From Antedon bifida (taxonomy: Eukaryota > Echinodermata > Crinoidea > Comatulida > Antedonidae): a DNA stretch of 64,000 bases. Within the stretch, counting starts at the first letter, position 1. Every line of letters starts with the position of its first letter. Shown here in pieces: positions 56,894-64,000 of this stretch. The notes under the pieces are model-generated. The model saw only the letters and a program-made list of their open reading frames with translations. It was not told the DNA's origin and made no database searches. A program made the position numbers and the translations under genes. The stretch spans positions 26,369,001 through 26,433,000 of the forward strand of contig OY727099.1 in assembly GCA_963402885.1 (NCBI GenBank). Direction: 5' to 3'.

Positions 56894-59800
56894 ATGGCGG
56901 CATCCACTAAAGGTAAGTAACCATGGTAATTCACACATCTTTTGAATAAACTGTGGTTTCTATCTCACCAAATAGTTAGAGATAGATTTACATGTGATTG
57001 TTATTGTAGAGTTAGGTTTTAATATTAGTCTGCTGACAAAAATATTTTACCTAGTATCTGTAATAATAAAATGGCCTTATTTAGTTCAGTTATCTTTCTT
57101 TCACCATTGCATAAAGCTAGTGTACTCTAATAGAATTTCACAGTAGACTTGCCATGATACATTGGAAAAATTCCTTTCTTAATTGAAGTTGCATCATGTA
57201 ACTAAATAAAAGTGTGCATCCAACCTATCGGCACGGTGATACTCTAAATTCATTGTTTTTTAGCACCATGGTCAATAATACACCTTTCACTGTTCCAATA
57301 GAAAACTATGAGATAATTATATCAACTCTAGAATTCATCTTCCATTTGTATAGAGCTGATGGTCACTATAGAATGGACATGTTAGTTGACAAAAAGATTA
57401 ATTTTTGGTTGGAATAGAGTTATTATAGATCTGTCTTGATCTGTATACAGTTTGTGATGATATGAATATATTATTATACACATATAAATAATATAAATTA
57501 AAGCTATCAGTAAAGATACAAACAAGAAAAAAAGCTAGAAATTATGGAGCGAGTTTCCAGAATATAAAGTTTAAATACTGTAAATTGCTACCATACATCA
57601 TAATAAGAAAGAATACACGCATTATCTTAACACTGTATATTTATATTTTATTACATATATTTTAACTATTTTTAGGAATACCAGAGAAAGATTTTAACTT
57701 TCTGAAAATAATTATCTCCAATTATTTTGATGCTCGCAACCAACTTGGTATGTTGAAAGTATTGTTCAGAGATCTTGTGAAAGAGTACAAACTATCAGGA
57801 ATCACTGAGATGATAGATCTGTTAAACGTACTGGAATCAGCTGATGAATTCAATTATCAAGATCTTACTCTTCTTCATGATGTCATCAAGTTAACTGAAG
57901 AATTTTCTCTCCAGCGTAAGCTTAAAGAAAAGATACCTTCATTTCCTGTCATTGACAAACAAGCCCCAATTACTAGGTTCAAAATCCACAGGCAGAAATT
58001 AGTCCAATTTGGTTACTGTCTGATGCCATGTGATGTATCAAACATTGATGCAATCTACAACACACCTCTGAAGAAATATGAAGATAGCTGGGCTTTGATA
58101 AGAGATCTAGAGCATAAACAGGTGATCACGGCAACAAAAATGGAAGAATTTATTGAAATATTGGAACGACTAGAACTCAAACGTGCTGTTTGCATTCTAC
58201 AGGAAGGTAATGTACTGTATAGTACTTTAATACAGTATAGGTAATGTACTGTATAGTACTTTAATACAGTATAGGTAATGTACTGTATAGTACTTTAATA
58301 CAGTATAGGTATATTAGCCTATAAAATCCATAAAACAGTATTCTGATACTGTATTAAAAGTTGTTTTACTTCCATTTGTCCAAAATTTGACCTAAAATTA
58401 TGAAATGATCTCCCTGTTAAAATAAAACTTTCTGTATCTTTAATTACTTAAAAAAATATGTAAAATGTTACTTTTGTTATGCTCAATATTTTTTCGTTTT
58501 TGACTTATATTATTGTTTATTGTTTTATACATTTTTTTTCTTTTTATGTATTTGCATATTTGTATTGTATATGGCCCTCATGAGACAAGCTATTGCTTCT
58601 AGTGCGAGCCACAGTTGTTGCCATAAATAACTGAATAAATGTGTATATGAATGAATATGAAAAGAAAAAGAACACTCTCTCCAAAGCACTATGTCAGACA
58701 AATTATAGTAATGTTCCCTTAGAGTTGTTTATTGATTTCATATTTAATTATTCAAAGTTTAATTAATGTTTTGAATTAGTTCTGCATAAATTATTTTGTA
58801 TTGAGTTCAAACTACTTTTACCAACATGATTGTTGGTTTTTTTTTCTCAGTAATTAGGTGGTTCTGCAAAGTATTTATTTTGTTGATTTTTTCATTAGGT
58901 GAAACAGTAATGAAGCTTTCCTCTTCTAACTCTAAAGAAAGTAAGTTATCACCAGCAGATAAAGGTAATTTTTAACCTGATTCAATGGCATAGTTAAATC
59001 AATAAAATACCCACCACATTGAAATGTTCTTATTTTTTTGATGCGTGCAAAATAATGATTTTATGGTTTTGACCTTTGTTGTTGTACACTTATAGATGTT
59101 CTACCATGACATAATCGATACATTCTGTTGTTTCTATAAAACTATAGTTCAAGAAATAAAACATTCAGGATAAACACACCTTAAAAAGTCGCTAACTCTG
59201 TCACATGATTGGAAATGAGATATGCTATTAAATTTACATGTGATTACTTTTTTTACTGAATTTTCATTGAATCTTTTAGATAATGCAATTAATTTTTTAA
59301 CAGCTACCAAGATGTTTTTGAAGGAAGAACTACAAGACTTATACAAAGATATGAACCTGATGGGAACAGCAGTTTTTGATGAAGAACACAAAGTAGATAT
59401 TGCAGATGTCTTCACAGATCTCACATTACTTCAATCTACAAAAAAAAAACAGGTTGACCAGGCAACGAGGCAGCAAAATGCTAAACCTACATGTTTGGAG
59501 GAAGTATTGAGCATTATAAAATCTAAAAGATCATGTAAAGTTCTACTTACAGGTAAAGGAGGGATGGGAAAGACAACCCTTCTCAGGTACATTGCTCATA
59601 ACTGGGCTAAGGGTAAGGATGATACATTTTCTGACAAACTATTGTTTCTAATAAATATCAGAGACATGGAGGTAGGAAAGACAATCATAGATAGTATTGT
59701 TGATCAAATTGACCTTGAAAGATTTGCTAATCATTTGAAAAGTGTATCCAAAGAAGATCCTATGGAATTAATTAAAGCGTTCATAATAGAAAATGGGGAT

Positions 59801-62800
59801 GAAATAGTTTTACTATTAGATGGATTAGATGAGTTGAAGAAAGTTGCTAAAAATCGACTGAAATTTTTAAAGTTTAGTTCAGGTTACAATAATGCCACAT
59901 TAATAACATCTCGACCTCTAAACATTACAACATTTGTTGAAAACTGTGATGTGCATGTTCAGGTCAATGGATTTAGTAAAGAAAGCAAGAAGTTTTATAT
60001 TGAGAAATACTTTAAAAATAATCCTGAATTAGGAGAAAGGTTGATTACAAAATTAGACCTTAAACCACCATACAAATATCAATGGCAGGTTAAAAACAAA
60101 ACAGTACACTTAGAGGAACTGTGTTCATCTCCATTGTTATTACTTATAATTTGTAGTATGTGTGACCAATCCACTTCTTCTATGCCAATGACAGATGAAA
60201 TACTTTCAATTACCATGTCAGATTTTTTTAAAGAATTTATTTGTTGTACTTTAAATCAACATACAAAGGTTGAGGAAAATAAAATTGCAGAAATATGGGA
60301 AATTCGAGCTCCATATAAAAAGGCTATACTTGCACTAGGTCAATGTATGTTTAACGGCCTGACAGAAAACAATCTCTATATCTACAAAAATGAGTTTGAT
60401 AGTATGGTTGACAAGGATACAGTAGAATTAGTACTGAAACTAGGATTTGTTTACAAAAAAGCATCTAGTATTAAAATTGATAGAAAGGCAGTGTTTGCAC
60501 CACCACACAAGCTAGTTTCAGAGGCATTAGCAGGGTTTTACCTTGCTAATGCATGTTTGTCAAATGAGATGAATGAAGAAGAGTGTAAAAAGATGCTGTT
60601 AAATCCATATCTACACATGACAATCATATTCACTATGGAATTCCTAGGTAAAGATGCTGGTAAAATGATAAAACATTGGTTAAAGGTGAAAACAGCTGCA
60701 AACTACTATTCACTAGCAAAATATTTTAGCTATGTGAAACCAGAACATCAAGTGCATGTAGTACGTGAGTTGCCAAACATATCAACTGATGCTGTGTGTG
60801 AGATGTTTAAGAATGTTCTTGATTATGATGATTTGGATAATCAAAAAGCAAAACAACAATTTGAAAACAAACATTTGGTACAGCTTATGAACATTTGTTT
60901 TGAAAGGGTTAAGGAAGATCCAATGAGTGTTGTAGATACATTATTAAAGATCATAAAAACAAAAGACACTAAACCAACAGAAACATTTTGTTCTATGCTA
61001 GTTCATATCTATATAATTATACATGGACTAATGAGTGACAATCTGATAGATTATCACAATCCGAGACATGAATTAAGTGATTGTGATATCGTACGTTCGT
61101 CTGTTTATGATGTTAGTGACCGGTTGTTTAAATTGCATTCAATGTTAGAAGAGTTTGATACCCTTTCAGCTGTAATGGTTAATTTTCAATTTAAATACAG
61201 TTTAAAGCGGATTAATGTTATGAAGTCAACAAATCGTAAATTTTTGATTCATTTGTTGAAATTTTCTTCCAAACCACTGTATCTGAAGTTCAAACCTGGT
61301 AGTATTGATGTATTGAATCATGTTATTGATCAAGTAAATGATATCTCCTTAGAATTTAGACAGATTGATCTCAGTCATAATGATCTAAGTAATATTTCTG
61401 TAGGTTCACTAAGAATTTTGATGAACATAACTCATTGCATAATATTGAGTGATTGTCAATTATCTGGTGCAGTATTTAATAAATTATTCAATAAGAAAGG
61501 CAAGGTTCTATTGAAATACACAAGGCTTAGACTAGAGGGAAATGATCTTTCAGCAATAGATGGTGTTTCACTTTCCAAATTGGTACCTCTAGTGGATTAC
61601 GATTATTCTTTCAAATGGAGTGATTATAATTTTTCAGTTGATAATCTAGAAAGTCTCGCAGATGCTTGCCATGAACATGGTCATAAGTTGAGATGGAACA
61701 GATTAGATTTATATGGTCTAAATTTAGCTGCAATTAAAGGATCCAAATTAGCTTGGTTATTACAATTGTCACCAGATGTATGTTGGCTTAGCATGGTTGA
61801 TTGTCATCTCTCTGGTACTATTATAAAAGAATTATTGGAAGAATGTGAAGTAAACAAAGTGGTATTAAATCCTAACATGCTTAGACTAAAGAGAAATAAT
61901 CTTTCAGATATTGATGGTGTTTCACTTTCCAAGTTAGTAAACGTATTAAATACGTATTTCAAATGGAGTCATTATAGCTTGTCGGTTAATAATCTAGAAA
62001 GTCTCGCAGATGCCTGCCATGAACATGGTTGTAAGTTGACATGGGAACATTTAGATTTATGTGGTCTTTATTTAGCTGCAATTAAAGGATCCAAATTAGC
62101 TTGGTTAATTCAATTCTCACCAGAATTACGTCAACTTGACTTGGTTAATTGTAATCTCTCAGGTACTATTATAAGAGACTTATTGAAAGAATGTGAAGTA
62201 AACAAAGTGGTATTAAAACGTGACATGTTTAAGCTAACGGAAAATGATCTTTCAGATATTGATGGTGTTTCACTTTCCAAGTGTGTTAATCTAATTTGTT
62301 ACTATTCCCCTGATTATAGTTATGAACCTTTCATTTGGAATAAATATGGCTTGTCGGTTAATAATCTAGAAAGTCTTGCAGATGCCTGCCATGAACATGG
62401 TCGTAAGTTGACATGGAAACTTTTAACTTTAAGTGGTCTTCATTTAGCTCTAATTAAAGGATCCAAATTAGCTTGGTTATTACAATTCTCACCAAAATTA
62501 CATAAACTTGACTTGGTTAATTGTAATCTTTCAGGTACTATTATAAGAGACTTATTGGAGGAGTGTGAATTAAACAAAGTGATACTAAAAAGTGGCATAC
62601 TTAAGCTAAAGGGAAATGATCTATCAGGTATAGATGGTGTTTCACTTTCCAAGTTGGTAAATGTAATTACGTATTTCAAATGGAGTGATTATAGCTTGTC
62701 AGTTGATAATCTAGAAAGTCTTGCAGATGCCTGCCATCAACATGGTAGTACGTTGAAATGGAAACGTTTAGATTTATGTGGTCTTAATTTAGCTCTAATT

Positions 62801-64000
62801 AAAGGATCCAAATTAGCTTGGTTATTACAATTCTCATCAAAATTACGTCAACTTGACTTGGTTAATTGTAATCTCTCCGGTACCATTATAAGAGACATGT
62901 TGAAGGAATGTGAAGTAAACAAAGTGGTTATACAACCTGGTATGCGTAGGCTTAGGCTAAAGGGAAATGATCTATCAGACATAGATGGTGTTTCACTTTC
63001 CAAGTTCGTAAATGTAATGATTCCTGATTTCAGGTGGAGTGATTATAGCTTGTCAGTTTATAATCTAGAAATTCTTGCAGATGCCTGCCATGAACATGGT
63101 AGTATGTTGACATGGAAACGTTTAGATTTAGGTGATCTTCATTTAGCAGCAATTAAAGGATCCAAATTAGCTTGGTTATATCAATTCTCACCAGAATTAC
63201 AAGAACTTGACTTGGTTAATTGTAGTCACTCAGGTACTATTATAAGAGACTTGTTGGAGGAATGTGAAGTAAACTATGTGGTATTAAAACCTGGCATGCT
63301 TAGGCTAAATAGAAATGCGGATCTTTCAGATATAGATGGTGTTTCACTTTCCAAGTTGGTAAATCTAATGGATTTCAGTTCTTTCAAATGGAGTGATCAT
63401 AGCTTGTCAGTTGATAATCTGAAAAGTCTGATAGATTCATGTCATAAACATGGCACTACGTTGACATGGACACAATTAGATTTAAGTGGACATGACTTGA
63501 GGTCAATGGAAGGATCCAAATTAGCCTGTTTGTTAAAATTTTCCCCACAAATAAATGAGTTTGACTTGATAAATTGTAATCTCACTGGTACTATTATAAG
63601 ATGCATGTTGAAGGAATGTGAAGTAAACAAAGTGGTTATACAACCTGGTATGCGTTGGCTTAGGCTAGAGGGAAATGATCTATCAGACATAGATGGTGTT
63701 TCACTTTCCAAGCTGGTAAATGTAATGATTCCTGATTTCAGGTGGAGCGATTATAGCTTGTCAGTTTATAATCTAGAAAGTCTTGCAGATGCCTGCCATC
63801 AACATGGTAGTACGTTGACATGGAAACGTTTAGATTTAGGTGATCTTCATTTAGCGGCAATTAAAGGATCCAAATTAGCTTGGTTATTTCAATTCTCACC
63901 AGAATTACAAGAACTTAAATTAGTTAATTGTAGTCTCTCAGGTACTATTATAAGAGACTTGTTGGAGGAATGTGAAGTAAACAATGTGGTATTAAAACCT
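56894..64000 (+). CDS. NLR2: DED-like x2, NACHT, long LRR receptor (runs off window)
   Basis: Paralogue of NLR1. Exons: 56894-56912 (exon starts 56841), 57676-58206, 58899-58964, 59304 to beyond 64000. All introns are phase 1. I translated the last exon to the window edge and found no stop, so at least 1771 residues are encoded here. The second exon holds two DED-like domains nearly identical to the second pair of NLR1 (DLTLLHDVIKLTEEFSLQRK; YEDSWALIRDLEHKQVI). A linker (TVMKLSSSNSKES) follows. The NACHT has GKGGMGKTT near residue 289, LLLDGLDELKK and TLITSRP. LRR super-repeats begin near 61540. Compared with NLR1 it lacks the first death-fold pair exon and its linker exons. It appears intact and is the better candidate for a working receptor. 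Confidence 0.87.
58207..58309. repeat. 34-bp tandem repeat starting at a splice donor, three copies (NLR2)
   Basis: The same unit, copy number and position as at 37613 in NLR1 (GTAATGTACTGTATAGTACT...). Near-identity of intron sequence supports recent duplication. Confidence 0.93.
58565..58655 (+). mobile_element. LINE 3' end remnant
   Basis: TGTATATGGCCCTCATGAGA, CAAGCTATTGCTTCTAGTGC, then AACTGAATAAATGTGTATAT and GAATGAATATGAA. This looks like a LINE tail. It is present in NLR2 intron 2 but not at the matching position in NLR1, so it inserted after the duplication. Confidence 0.4.
61544..64000 (+). repeat. LRR super-repeats of about 117 codons, seven or more units
   Basis: The marker GATCTTTCAGATATAGATGG (or variant) recurs at 61544, 61898, 62246, 62618, 62969, 63319 and 63677, giving spacings of 348-372 bp, all multiples of three or nearly so. 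Each unit encodes GNDLSDIDGVSLSKLVN, FKWSDYSLSV, LESLADACHEHG, LAAIKGSKLAWLLQFSPEL and CNLSGTIIRDLLEECEVNK. NLR1 has three such units at 40759, 41116 and 41464. Confidence 0.93.

Noticed and set aside
57214..57417. 67-codon ORF in NLR2 intron 1, preceded by TTTTTTAG
   Set aside because: It looked like a possible death-fold exon remnant, but no motif aligned with the real exons and the frame closes without a donor.

Overview
This is a 64 kb, AT-rich piece of an invertebrate animal genome. The genes have many short exons with GT-AG introns, and most of the remaining DNA is repeats and decayed transposons. The gene set (a proprotein convertase, CCDC174, ATG5 and a tandem cluster of death-fold/NACHT/LRR receptors) and the transposon types fit a non-vertebrate deuterostome. 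I favour an echinoderm, but that is inference. I reconstructed all exon structures by hand from splice signals and reading frame. The three housekeeping-type genes and the first NLR each give an exact multiple of three from start to stop.

Layout. Positions 1-6000 are intergenic with two small transposon families. Positions 6025-22050 (minus) hold a 12-exon PC1/3- or furin-type proprotein convertase (743 aa), whose introns carry a 77-bp satellite array and several MITEs. It is divergent from CCDC174 at 22740-26411 (plus, 10 exons, 385 aa). ATG5 follows at 27898-31441 (minus, 7 coding exons, 271 aa), convergent with CCDC174. ATG5 contains a 28-bp minisatellite beside a splice donor and several partial duplications of its own exons.

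From about 32 kb to the window end lie two paralogous NLR-like receptor genes on the plus strand. NLR1 (33665-41853) encodes two pairs of DED-like death folds, a NACHT ATPase and LRRs. NLR2 (56894 to beyond 64000) encodes one pair, a NACHT and at least seven LRR super-repeats of about 117 residues. Every internal intron is phase 1, and short Ser-rich linker exons recur after each death-fold exon, so the genes are modular. Their upstream regions, some introns and even intronic minisatellites are shared, which marks a recent segmental duplication.

A 6.6 kb element (41844-48448) sits inside the LRR region of NLR1. Its terminal repeat supplies the stop codon of NLR1, and a decayed LRR remnant lies beyond it. 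The element carries Maverick/Polinton-type integrase fragments, an ORF resembling a Bcl-2 family protein (duplicated, second copy frameshifted) and an acidic ORF with two SUMO-interaction-like motifs. Intron 1 of NLR2 holds a LINE-independent set of elements: a MULE-like element with a 9-bp target duplication and a 1.57 kb near-perfect palindrome. A LINE reverse-transcriptase fragment lies just upstream, at 50565-51645.

The genes suggest one innate-immunity and cell-death neighbourhood: ATG5 (autophagy) is head-to-head with a death-fold NLR, and a mobile element with a possible apoptosis regulator has broken that NLR.
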